Below are positions 1 through 7,290 of a DNA stretch of 13,980 nucleotides, in pieces. Position numbers and translations under genes: made by a program. The notes beneath the pieces are model-generated. The model did not search any database and was not told the DNA's origin. It saw only the letters and a list, made by a program, of their open reading frames with translations. Origin of the DNA: an uncultured Bacteroidales bacterium (GTDB lineage: Bacteria > Bacteroidota > Bacteroidia > Bacteroidales > WCHB1-69). The DNA is taken from NCBI GenBank assembly GCA_900321845.1, contig ONXT01000241.1:1-13980 (forward strand). Direction: 5' to 3'. Numbering within the stretch: the first letter of the stretch is position 1; each line of letters begins with the position of its first letter.

Positions 1-1
1 C

Positions 2-739
2 GCCGTCGTCGAAATCCGTGGCGGCACTGGCGGCGACGAGGCCTGCATCTTTGCCGGCGACCTTTTCCGAATGTACCAGCATTTCTGCGACAAAAAAGGC
101 TGGAAAATCGATGTCATCTCCATGACGGAGGGCACCGTCGGAGGGTACAAGGAAATCGTGTTCACCATCAGCGGCGACGGCGTTTACGGAATGATGAAGT
201 ACGAATCAGGCGTTCACCGCGTGCAGCGCGTACCGCAAACCGAAGCACAAGGACGCGTCCACACTTCCGCCGCCTCCGTGGTCGTACTCCCTGAAGCAGG
301 CGAATTCGACGTGGAACTCAAGATGAGCGACATCAGAAAAGACACCTACTGCTCCTCCGGTCCTGGCGGCCAGTCCGTCAACACCACCTACTCCGCCGTC
401 CGCCTCACTCATATCCCGACCGGCATCGTGGTCGCCATCCAAGACGAAAAATCACAACTCAAGAACTTGGACAAGGCCATGAGCGTTCTGAGAACAAGAC
501 TATACGAAAGAGAATACAAGAAATATCTCGACGAGATTTCATCCAAGCGCAAGACGATGGTATCCACCGGCGACCGCTCGGCAAAAATCCGCACCTACAA
601 CTACCCGCAAAACCGCGTCACCGACCACCGAATCAATCTCACCATGTACAACCTGATTGGCTTCATGAACGGCGACATCGAAGAGACCATCGAGGCACTG
701 CAAGTGGCTGAAAATGCGGAACGACTGAAAAACTCGTAA
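2..739 (+). CDS. prfA: Peptide chain release factor 1 (RF1), 5' end cut off by the window
   Basis: RF1 reads UAA and UAG stop codons in the ribosomal A site and triggers hydrolysis of peptidyl-tRNA. The reading frame is open from base 2 and already coding, so the start lies upstream; compared with E. coli RF1, about 110-115 N-terminal residues are missing. The visible part begins with GGTGGDEA and GDLFRMY, typical of the start of the core domain. It carries a PxT-type stop-recognition tripeptide (PQT, bases 233-241; E. coli has PAT) inside HRVQRVPQTEAQGR. The catalytic GGQ loop is in GPGGQSVNTT (GGQ at 365-373). The conserved tail block with GDRSAKIRTYNYPQNRVTDHR follows. PxT rather than SPF, together with the RTYNYPQ block, points to RF1 rather than RF2. 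The gene ends in TAA only 6 bases before a tRNA gene. Nothing in the visible part looks damaged. Confidence 0.97.
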   Translation, partial: AVVEIRGGTGGDEACIFAGDLFRMYQHFCDKKGWKIDVISMTEGTVGGYKEIVFTISGDGVYGMMKYESGVHRVQRVPQTEAQGRVHTSAASVVVLPEAGEFDVELKMSDIRKDTYCSSGPGGQSVNTTYSAVRLTHIPTGIVVAIQDEKSQLKNLDKAMSVLRTRLYEREYKKYLDEISSKRKTMVSTGDRSAKIRTYNYPQNRVTDHRINLTMYNLIGFMNGDIEETIEALQVAENAERLKNS

Positions 740-745
740 AATACT

Positions 746-819
746 GGGAGATTATGCCAGGGGTTTAGACAGCTTCCTTCACACGGAAGAGGGCGTTGGT
801 TCGAATCCAACATCTCCCA
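746..819 (+). tRNA. Probable tRNA-Val (anticodon CAC) with an atypical D-arm
   Basis: The sequence folds as a 74-base tRNA. The acceptor stem GGGAGAT/ATCTCCC is perfect (746-752 with 812-818). The anticodon stem CTTCC/GGAAG encloses loop TTCACAC, giving anticodon CAC for GUG (Val). The variable loop AGGGC has 5 bases, and the T stem GTTGG/CCAAC encloses TTCGAAT. The discriminator is A819. The next bases are CCC, so CCA does not appear to be encoded. The D-arm is odd: T-G-C-C against G-A-C-A gives one C-A mismatch and a G11-C24 pair where elongator tRNAs nearly always have pyrimidine 11 and purine 24. The loop still shows A14, G18-G19 and A21. It lies 6 bases after prfA and before a strong terminator. 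It could be a functional minor Val tRNA or a degenerating copy. Confidence 0.82.
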
Positions 820-829
820 CCCCAATCAA

Positions 830-862
830 AAAAAACGGATAATTCAAGTTATCCGTTTTTTT
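830..862. terminator. Rho-independent terminator, probably bidirectional
   Basis: A perfect 7-bp stem (CGGATAA at 836-842, TTATCCG at 849-855) closes a 6-base loop. A run of A precedes it and seven T follow it, so the A and T runs extend the stem. It follows the tRNA on the plus strand and faces the 3' end of the transglycosylase gene on the minus strand, so it can serve both transcripts. Confidence 0.9.
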
Positions 863-888
863 GTTATCTCCCCTCCCCTATCTTCTTT

Positions 889-2250
889 CTATTTCATGCT
901 CATTCGATAGGCATGGTAGCGTTCGACCACATCGTGCGCATAATTGGCGGTGTGCTTGCCGGGATAATAGCCGCACTTCACGACTGGGTCGCTATAATAC
1001 TTTCTGATGGATTTCTTAATCAGGTAGGGCTCCACATCCAGCCACACATCGGGGTTGCCGCCATACTTGCGACAAAGCGCACGCGCGTCGAAAATGTGCC
1101 CCGCACCTGAATTATAGGCGGCTGCGACAAAATAAACGCGCTCATTCTCATCCTCAATCGACTTGAACATCTTGTTTGTATAGGCAATCATCTTCACGCC
1201 TGCCGCCAACTGCTCGGTCACGGAAGAGGTGGAGTCGATGCCGTAAGCCCTTGCGGTGGGAGGCATCATCTGCATAATGCCGTATGCACCGCCATATCCA
1301 TACAAATGGGGGGAGAAATGAGATTCCTGATAAATGATGGAGGAAACGAAGCGCCAATCAACCCCGCGTTTGTCGGCCAACCGCCGGATCGTCGCATCGT
1401 ATGCCGAAATCCGACCGCGCTTCTTTTCAGGAGAAGCATTGAGCAGGAAACGCGACTGCGGATGAAAATACTTGTTGCAGAACCTGTCATACTGTCGCGT
1501 CTTCTTAAACGAAACCAGCCACTCATTCAACCGCTTGTTGAAAGTGGCATTGGCCGGATTCAAAATCCAACGGCGTTCGAAATCGGGGCCGACCGACTTC
1601 ACCGTTTCCACATTGGCATAAAAAGGCTCCAACATAAACGCAGTGATATTGTCCACCACAACATAGCCGATGCTGTCATCCTGCAGCAACTCCAGCAGAG
1701 ACTCCGCATCCAAGGTGTCGTTCACCAGCTTCCAACCTTGTGACGCCGGCAACGAGTCCGGAACGATTTCGCACGGAAAGTGCTGGGGAATCCAAACCGT
1801 CTTTGCCGCCTCATTCTCCACATTCTTATTTTCCAGCAAAACGGGATAGACCGTGGAGTGGGATTCAGAGAACTCCATATACTTATAGCCATGCTGCGAA
1901 GGAAGCAGATCGTACGCAATAATATCGTAAGTGCTCGTCAGCAAATTATCGTGGACATCCTCAGGCTCGCTGGTAAACGTGAGATCAAGCTCCTTGTGAA
2001 GCGAGTCGGCCATCAGTCGGAGCAATTCATACTGGAAACCGATGACAGTGCCTTTATAAAGGAAATAGTCTGACGGATGGCAGAAGAGGAGGACTTTCAG
2101 GCGGTCGGTGGTATTCTCCACGAAAACAGGCACGGCTTCCTCCTCCGTAGGGGGAGAAGAATGGAATCGCGGGTGATTCAAGATGACGACTGCCAGTGCA
2201 ATAGTGGCGACAGCCAGCAGAATCCAATGGAGATGTTTCCGGATGTTCAA
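889..2250 (-). CDS. Membrane-bound lytic transglycosylase, MltF-like (solute-binding domain plus SLT domain)
   Basis: The protein has 453 residues. Residues 8-24 form a hydrophobic anchor or uncleaved signal. Residues about 48-265 look like a family 3 solute-binding domain (a region with VIGFQYELLRLMADSL), which in MltF acts as a regulatory module. Residues about 283-440 form the SLT lysozyme-like domain that cleaves the MurNAc-GlcNAc bond of peptidoglycan, leaving 1,6-anhydro ends. The SLT motifs are intact: YQESHFSP with catalytic Glu309, GIMQMMPPTA at 324-333 and AAYNSGAGHI at 377-386. The start is TTG: the frame opens only one codon after the upstream gene's TAA, the next Met is residue 80, and the membrane segment lies immediately after the TTG. 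It is probably co-transcribed with the small gene before it and acts at the periplasmic face of the envelope. The stop is TAG. The family call is secure; exact MltF orthology is inferred from domain order. Confidence 0.93.
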   Translation of the reverse strand: MNIRKHLHWILLAVATIALAVVILNHPRFHSSPPTEEEAVPVFVENTTDRLKVLLFCHPSDYFLYKGTVIGFQYELLRLMADSLHKELDLTFTSEPEDVHDNLLTSTYDIIAYDLLPSQHGYKYMEFSESHSTVYPVLLENKNVENEAAKTVWIPQHFPCEIVPDSLPASQGWKLVNDTLDAESLLELLQDDSIGYVVVDNITAFMLEPFYANVETVKSVGPDFERRWILNPANATFNKRLNEWLVSFKKTRQYDRFCNKYFHPQSRFLLNASPEKKRGRISAYDATIRRLADKRGVDWRFVSSIIYQESHFSPHLYGYGGAYGIMQMMPPTARAYGIDSTSSVTEQLAAGVKMIAYTNKMFKSIEDENERVYFVAAAYNSGAGHIFDARALCRKYGGNPDVWLDVEPYLIKKSIRKYYSDPVVKCGYYPGKHTANYAHDVVERYHAYRMSMK

Positions 2251-2253
2251 GGC

Positions 2254-2655
2254 TTATTCAGCTGATGAAACCAAGATGACCTGATCGACCGTTTCGCCGG
2301 GTTCCAACTTCACACGGCCGGAGCCGAGGTAATAGTCGCGAACCATCACGCTGTCGGAATTAAAATAAGTTGAGTCATAGGTGACAGCCACTTCCAACAA
2401 GGCTTCATATTTAAAAGTATGGGTGAAGACGCCGTTTTTGTCGGTATAACCCTCTGCCTTGGCGAAATCCGCATAATTGTCCTCCAAGCCCACTCTCACA
2501 TAAGCGTTCGGCAAAACATCGGCGGTGTCGATGCCCGTGTTGGTTTTATGAACGCGCAAAACCAGTTCGCAAACAGGTTCCTTCTTGCATTGAACACAGA
2601 AAGTCAATAAAGCTATGGTCGCTAAAAAGTAAAACGCAATGGCAATTTTTTTCAT
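2254..2655 (-). CDS. Small secreted, possibly lipoprotein-like protein of unknown function
   Basis: The protein has 133 residues and I do not recognise a family. Residues 1-20 form a typical signal peptide (MKK, then a hydrophobic core). A cysteine follows at 23 in CVQCKKEP, which suggests a lipoprotein, but Gln at -1 is a poor lipobox; Cys20 is another candidate. The mature part has a beta-sandwich look. A stretch with NAYVRVGL, YTDKNGVFTHTFKYEA and ALLEVAV resembles carboxypeptidase-regulatory or transthyretin-like Ig folds, in which a surface protein carries a 'G+F' strand. That resemblance is only an impression from pattern. The gene is first in a two-gene minus-strand unit, and its TAA is separated by one codon from the TTG start of the transglycosylase in the same frame. 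It therefore probably works in the same envelope compartment. A TAnnTTTG promoter element lies about 40 bases upstream. Confidence 0.82.
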   Translation of the reverse strand: MKKIAIAFYFLATIALLTFCVQCKKEPVCELVLRVHKTNTGIDTADVLPNAYVRVGLEDNYADFAKAEGYTDKNGVFTHTFKYEALLEVAVTYDSTYFNSDSVMVRDYYLGSGRVKLEPGETVDQVILVSSAE

Positions 2656-2693
2656 TTCGGTTGGCTTTAATTTACGTTAATTCAATCAAGCGG

Positions 2694-2701
2694 CAAAAGT
2701 A
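2694..2701 (-). promoter_or_regulatory. Bacteroidota -7 promoter element for the lipoprotein/transglycosylase unit
   Basis: Read on the minus strand the bases are TACTTTTG, an exact match to the Bacteroidota housekeeping -7 consensus TAnnTTTG, about 40 bases before the ATG at 2655. I see no clear -33 TTG at the usual distance. It forms a divergent promoter pair with the pth promoter. Confidence 0.6.
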
Positions 2702-2744
2702 ATATTTTTTTCTGAATAATCATCATTTATTCTTGATTGTTTCG

Positions 2745-2752
2745 TAATTTTG
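2745..2752 (+). promoter_or_regulatory. Bacteroidota -7 promoter element for the pth operon
   Basis: TAATTTTG matches TAnnTTTG exactly. Transcription would begin a few bases downstream, near 2758. An upstream in-frame TTG at 2750 would then lie inside the promoter, so the GTG at 2771 is the better start for pth. Confidence 0.62.
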
Positions 2753-2770
2753 CAGCTTAAAAAACAAAAA

Positions 2771-3409
2771 GTGGAAAACAGCAGGAAATTCATCATTTTC
2801 GGTTTGGGCAACGCGGAGGACAAATATACCGGCACACGGCACAACATTGGTTTTGAAGTGGTTAATGCCGTCGCCAAAAAACTGGGGGTCACTTTTCGCT
2901 CCGACCGCCACGCCTACATTGCCGAAGGCAGGTACAAAGGCCGCACCCTCATATTGGCGCTTCCCACGACTTATATGAATCTCAGCGGCAAAGCAGTCCG
3001 CTACTGGATGGAGCACGAGAACGTCCCTTCGGAAAACATCCTCGTGATTTGCGATGACATCGACCTTCCGGCGTGAGCCCTCCGCATGCGCGCCAAAGGC
3101 AGCGGCGGCACCCACAACGGACTCGGCCACATCATCGAAACATTGGGGCATTCCAATTTCCCCCGCCTTCGTTTCGGCGTGGGACACGATTTCGCGCAAG
3201 GCTATCAAATCGAATACGTTCTCGGGAGATTTGAAGGGGAGGAAATGAAAAACACCATCCAGCCCGCCATCGACACCGCCGTGGAAATGGTGCTCTCTTT
3301 CACCACAGCCGGCCTGCAACAAACCATGAATCAGTTTAATACGAAAAAATCCGACAAGAAAAAAGATGAGGGGAACCCATCCGACAAGCCAGACAATCAT
3401 GCGCAATAA
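2771..3409 (+). pseudogene. pth: Peptidyl-tRNA hydrolase gene interrupted by one in-frame TGA
   Basis: Pth recycles tRNA by hydrolysing peptidyl-tRNAs that fall off the ribosome. The frame is continuous from GTG 2771 to TAA 3407-3409 (about 212 residues) except for TGA at 3074-3076. The family signatures lie on both sides in the same frame: FGLGN (Asn14), TRHNIGF (catalytic His24), TYMNLSGKAVRYW and CDDIDLP before the stop, then KGSGGTHNGL, RLRFGVG and MNQFN after it. The TGA sits after DLPA, where homologues have Gly (DLPxGxLR), so a single change GGA to TGA explains it; there is no frameshift. The product would otherwise be normal with a Lys-rich tail. The gene heads a plus-strand operon and its end overlaps the next gene by 11 bases. 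Possibilities are a true null with a second pth elsewhere, a sequencing or assembly error, or readthrough. Two neighbouring genes end in TGA, so recoding across the genome is unlikely. Confidence 0.88.
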
Positions 3410-4064
3410 AATCCTCCTTCTGCTCGCCCTGTTCGCCTTTTCATTGACACTCTCCGCCAACGAAGGCGACTCGCTGCGACTTGATTCCCGATCCACCCCG
3501 AAAAAGTCTTTGGAAATAACCAACGACTTGGACGTTTACCTGCAATACGGATTCCATATCGGGACCGATATTCCTTTGGATTCCCGCTATCTATCTGGCT
3601 ATGACCATCTTAACGGGATTCTTACAGGCTCATTCGGCTTCTACGTACGCGGCGGTTACACATACATTTTCGGTGAAGTCGGTTTGGAATACATGTTCTA
3701 CAAAGGCCGCTACGAAGCCCGCAACACCGTTTCCAATATTCTTATCGGCACTGAAACAGTGGAAAGCCGCTATCTGCAGGTCCCCGTGAAAGTGGTCGGA
3801 AACATCAGCCTGAGGAAACAGTGCTTTCTCCTCCCCAACACCGGATTCATCTATCAACCGCTCATCCACTGCACCAAAAACGATATTTCATACGGAAAGG
3901 ACAACCTGATGAGGCATCAATTCCTCTATCACGCAGGGCTGGCATTCAGAGTGAAGTTCTTCACTGTGGAGCTGGCATACAAAAAGTCACTGCGCCCGTT
4001 CTTCACCGACCGCACCTCCATCAAGCAGTCCTATTTCAGCATATATTTGGGGGTAAAATTATAA
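3399..4064 (+). CDS. Outer-membrane beta-barrel protein, PorT-like family
   Basis: The protein has 221 residues from ATG 3399. I prefer this to the ATG at 3366 because MRNKILLLLALFAFSLTLSA is a clean signal peptide (cleavage after LSA) and the longer form only adds a polar stub. The mature part alternates short amphipathic strands and turns: YLQYGFHIGTDIP, GSFGFYVRGGYTYIFGEVGLEYMF, ESRYLQVPVKVVGNI, HAGLAFRVKFFTVELAYKKSL. It ends in SIYLGVKL, a typical barrel-terminal strand. The RYLQVPV segment and overall size resemble the PorT/OMP_b-brl_2 type of Bacteroidota barrels. True PorT, a type IX secretion component, is not demonstrated. The start overlaps the end of pth by 11 bases, suggesting translational coupling, and the porin gene follows 23 bases later. 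If the pth TGA really stops ribosomes, this gene could suffer polarity. Confidence 0.8.
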   Translation: MRNKILLLLALFAFSLTLSANEGDSLRLDSRSTPKKSLEITNDLDVYLQYGFHIGTDIPLDSRYLSGYDHLNGILTGSFGFYVRGGYTYIFGEVGLEYMFYKGRYEARNTVSNILIGTETVESRYLQVPVKVVGNISLRKQCFLLPNTGFIYQPLIHCTKNDISYGKDNLMRHQFLYHAGLAFRVKFFTVELAYKKSLRPFFTDRTSIKQSYFSIYLGVKL

Positions 4065-4087
4065 TCATCTGACAATCAATAATATAT

Positions 4088-6004
4088 ATGATAAAGAGCA
4101 AGTCGTTTTTACTATGGTTGATTCTTCTCGCTGCCGCCCTTTCGCTGCATGCGCAAGAAGATGAGACGCAGGATGGCGAGGAAGACTTGTTCAACAAGAC
4201 CATCGACTCCGCGATGGCCATCTCGCCCCAATATCTACCCACCTCATACACCCAGTGCGGAGGATTTTTTTTCCATCCTGTTGACTACAAGGAAATTGAC
4301 ACAACGATGAACTTCATCGGCCAGTTCGACCCACTCAACCGGACGGAAAACATCTACCAGTCATTAGGTACCAACGGACAGGCCCACAAGCCGATGAACT
4401 TCACTTTTTCGCGGAATCCAGGCTTCCAGTATATTTCCACCCCCTACCCTTTGTATTTCAAGGAGCAGGATGACCTGAAACTCTACAAACTGAAAACCGT
4501 TTACACCGACATCGCCTACAACTATGGCATTGCCACGGAAAACAATTTCTACGCGACCCATGCACAGAACATCAAAGACAAGGTGAACTACGCCTTCAAC
4601 CTGCGCGGCTACCGCAACGACGGATATTTTTCGCACCAACGAACCGCGGGCATCACTTTCGATGGATTGATCCACTACGAAATCCCTTCCCAAATATACG
4701 GATTCAAACTCAGCTACATCGTCAACAACTTCAACATGCAGGAGAACGGCGGACTGCTCGACACGAAGGATTTCCTCGACCAACTCGTTGAGAATCTGCA
4801 AGGCTACAACCTCAAACTGTATAATGCCACTTCCAAAACGCTCACCCACGATCTGATGTTCCGCCAATATGTCAATTTCATGACCAAATCAAAGAAAACA
4901 TCGGAGCGGAAATATCGCGGTACGCTGATGCACACCTTCCAATTCAAACAACAGCGATTCACCTACATGGACTTCAACACCGACTCGTCCTACTATCACT
5001 TTACCTATGCTGCGCAGGATTCAACGATTGACACAATGCGTTTCTACACGATATCCAACACATTGCAAATCAGCACGTTCCAACCATACAAGGAAAACAA
5101 GTTCGAGAGATACTTCGTTCATTTTACAGGAGGTGTCACCTATGAATATACGAACTACGCCGCCCGCAACTACTTCGGACATGCGCTGATTCCGTTCGCG
5201 CAAGCGCATATCCGCCTGTTCACCGTGATGGACATCCACGCCAGAATCAGTTATACTTTAGGCGGGTATAATCAAAACGACCTGAATACCAGCGCCGAAA
5301 TCAGCTGGAAACTCGGGAAAAACAGCAAGCATAAAATCGGGGCGGCCATCCAATTTTACTACCTCTCGCCAGACTACATCATGACCAGTTTCTCCGACAA
5401 TCATCATTATTGGGAAATCCAATGGCCCAAAAAACAGAAGATCGTCCAACTCAATCCCTATTGGCAATGGGGTGAGTACAAAGTGGAGATGAACTACTAC
5501 ATGCTTCATCACTTCGTTTATCTCAGCGATTCGTTAACGCCAAAAGTATCAGACGATTACACCAATGTATTTCAAGTGCATCTTTACGCTCCTTTCTACA
5601 TGAAAGGTTTCGGGCTGAAGACGAATCTCTATCTGCAATATGCCAACAAACAGATTATCCAAGTGCCTGTTTTCGCCGGCCGGCTGGACTTTTTCTATCG
5701 CTTCGGAATTTTCAAGAACAAGGCGAAACTGCAATTCGGCTTCAATGCCGCCTACAACACCAGTTATTATGGTTACGGATACTACCCACTCCTGCGCCAA
5801 TTCTATCTGCAAACCAAAGTCAAGACCGGCAACTATTTTTATTTCGACATTTACGCGGCGATACAAGTGCAGCGAATCAGCATTTTCTTCAATGTGAGTC
5901 ATGTGCTCTGCGGGCTGCTAGGCCGCGACTACTTCACCACCCCCGACTATCCCATGGCCAACCGTCGGTTTGCGATTGGCATCAAGTGGCGTTTCTTTGA
6001 TTAA
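4088..6004 (+). CDS. Putative porin (Porin_10-like outer-membrane protein)
   Basis: The protein has 638 residues. A signal peptide covers residues 1-22 (hydrophobic core LLWLILLAAALSL, cleavage after HA before QEDE). The mature protein begins with an acidic stretch and is then rich in Tyr, Phe and Asn with alternating strands, ending in a Phe-rich C-terminus (RRFAIGIKWRFFD). It contains paired segments such as NFTFSRNPGFQYISTPYPLY and the closing DYFTTPDYPMANRRF. That ending and a length near 640 match the uncharacterised 'putative porin' family of Bacteroidota (Porin_10). The substrate is unknown. Its stop TAA overlaps the ATG of the ligase-like gene by one base (TAATG), so the two are almost certainly co-translated. 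I infer outer-membrane localisation from the signal and the strand pattern; pore activity is only a family-level guess. Confidence 0.8.
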   Translation: MIKSKSFLLWLILLAAALSLHAQEDETQDGEEDLFNKTIDSAMAISPQYLPTSYTQCGGFFFHPVDYKEIDTTMNFIGQFDPLNRTENIYQSLGTNGQAHKPMNFTFSRNPGFQYISTPYPLYFKEQDDLKLYKLKTVYTDIAYNYGIATENNFYATHAQNIKDKVNYAFNLRGYRNDGYFSHQRTAGITFDGLIHYEIPSQIYGFKLSYIVNNFNMQENGGLLDTKDFLDQLVENLQGYNLKLYNATSKTLTHDLMFRQYVNFMTKSKKTSERKYRGTLMHTFQFKQQRFTYMDFNTDSSYYHFTYAAQDSTIDTMRFYTISNTLQISTFQPYKENKFERYFVHFTGGVTYEYTNYAARNYFGHALIPFAQAHIRLFTVMDIHARISYTLGGYNQNDLNTSAEISWKLGKNSKHKIGAAIQFYYLSPDYIMTSFSDNHHYWEIQWPKKQKIVQLNPYWQWGEYKVEMNYYMLHHFVYLSDSLTPKVSDDYTNVFQVHLYAPFYMKGFGLKTNLYLQYANKQIIQVPVFAGRLDFFYRFGIFKNKAKLQFGFNAAYNTSYYGYGYYPLLRQFYLQTKVKTGNYFYFDIYAAIQVQRISIFFNVSHVLCGLLGRDYFTTPDYPMANRRFAIGIKWRFFD

Positions 6005-7290
6005 TGGCAATGGAAAAAATCACGCGTAGCAACTTTTACTTCCGCTTTACCTACGGGCTGACCGCGCTCGCTTTGGCGACACTGCCATTCACCCGCACCC
6101 TCATCTGCCCCATTGCCGTCGCAATGCTCCTGCTTCTAATCATCGACAACCGTTGGAAAGAAAATTACAACTCACTGAAATCAAACAACTTACTTCCCTT
6201 TGTCATCATCTCGTCCGCAATTTTCCTAACCTCCCTCATCGGCACGCTCTATTCGCAAAACACGGGTAAAGCCATCTCCGATTGGGAGTACAAATTCCTG
6301 TTTTTAGCGTTTCCACTTTGCATCTTTCCTATCATTGACAAAATCAGCATCAAACAATTTCGGACTTTAATTGTTATATTCTGTTCTGCCACTTTGTCAG
6401 TCGCGCTCATCAATTTTGTCATATCTGCCATTTTTTTTGCACGGACCGGCGATTCTCAGCAATTCTTTTACATCTATGCCACGCATCTGCCGTTGAAACA
6501 CCACACCCATCCCTCCTACCTTTCCATGTATGCGTGTGTCAGTTGGGTGGTGGCAGCCTATTTTTTAATAAAATCGGAAGCTGAAAGCCGATGGGAAAAG
6601 ATCGTTTTTTGGCTGTGCCTGTTCATTTTCCCGATTGACATTTTCTTGATGAACTCCAAGGCCGGGATTCTGATTTTTGGTATTTTCCTATTGACAATCA
6701 TTGGCTTGCTAATCAATAGAAAGAGAAAAAGAACGGCTTTGACCGTTACGGTCATGCTGGCCTGCCTCGCCTGCGCCCTTGGCGGCATTCTCTATCTTTG
6801 GAAAACCAATGAAGGCAGAATCGGCCATGCATTGAACTCCCTGATGACTGCCAATTATGACAATCCATACGACGGGACGTCACAGCGGGTGGTGGTTTGG
6901 AAAACGGCATGGGAATTGTCGCTTGAGAACCTGCCGACGGGAGTTGGCAGCGGGGACGTTGATGACACCCTGTTCCAACGGTACCAAGAGAGCGGCTACA
7001 CAGGGCTTTTCGCCAAAAAGCTGAACTGCCACAACCAATACCTTCAGAATTTTTTGGGGACTGGTTTGATTGGACTCGGCGTTATTCTGCTGTTTTTAAT
7101 CTACCCTTTGGTATGGGCAAAAAAAAGGCGCGATTTTCTACTCGCGTCGTTCATTCTCATTATCGGATTCAATATGCTGGTAGAAAGCATGTTAGAGATT
7201 CATGCCGGCACCGATTTCATCTCGTTGATGTACGTGCTTTTGGCAGCTCGGTCGGCAGTCATGCCGATTGGGTGTAAGAGGTCGGAGTGA
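6004..7290 (+). CDS. O-antigen ligase/polymerase-like membrane protein (Wzy_C family)
   Basis: The protein has 428 residues and about ten hydrophobic segments, with clusters near 17-46, 64-82, 96-111, 121-145, 172-188, 200-215, 220-237, 246-266, 355-370 and 378-394. The large soluble loop (about 267-345) and the motif HNQYLQNFLGTGLIGL (His343) are the hallmark of the Wzy_C/WaaL group. Other polar residues typical of the family are HPSYLSM (His169), NSKAG (217-221) and SQRVVVWKTAWE (Arg295). Such proteins join or polymerise lipid-linked glycans at the periplasmic face of the inner membrane. No glycosyltransferases are nearby, so whether it is an O-antigen ligase, a polymerase or a protein O-glycan ligase cannot be told. 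ATG 6004 overlaps the porin stop; a second Met is two codons later. The stop is TGA, and the 3' end overlaps the opposing sigma gene by 32 bases. Confidence 0.88.
   Translation: MAMEKITRSNFYFRFTYGLTALALATLPFTRTLICPIAVAMLLLLIIDNRWKENYNSLKSNNLLPFVIISSAIFLTSLIGTLYSQNTGKAISDWEYKFLFLAFPLCIFPIIDKISIKQFRTLIVIFCSATLSVALINFVISAIFFARTGDSQQFFYIYATHLPLKHHTHPSYLSMYACVSWVVAAYFLIKSEAESRWEKIVFWLCLFIFPIDIFLMNSKAGILIFGIFLLTIIGLLINRKRKRTALTVTVMLACLACALGGILYLWKTNEGRIGHALNSLMTANYDNPYDGTSQRVVVWKTAWELSLENLPTGVGSGDVDDTLFQRYQESGYTGLFAKKLNCHNQYLQNFLGTGLIGLGVILLFLIYPLVWAKKRRDFLLASFILIIGFNMLVESMLEIHAGTDFISLMYVLLAARSAVMPIGCKRSE

Noticed and set aside
3074..3076. UGA reassigned as a sense codon in this organism
   Set aside because: The sigma factor and ligase genes end with TGA at normal family lengths, so UGA serves as a stop here.
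3086..3409. An independent gene starting at ATG 3086
   Set aside because: It is the in-frame C-terminal half of Pth (KGSGGTHNGL, MNQFN) after the TGA, not a separate protein.
2723..3523. A 266-residue antisense ORF covering pth
   Set aside because: The plus-strand frame carries all Pth motifs on both sides of the TGA; the antisense translation has no recognisable features.
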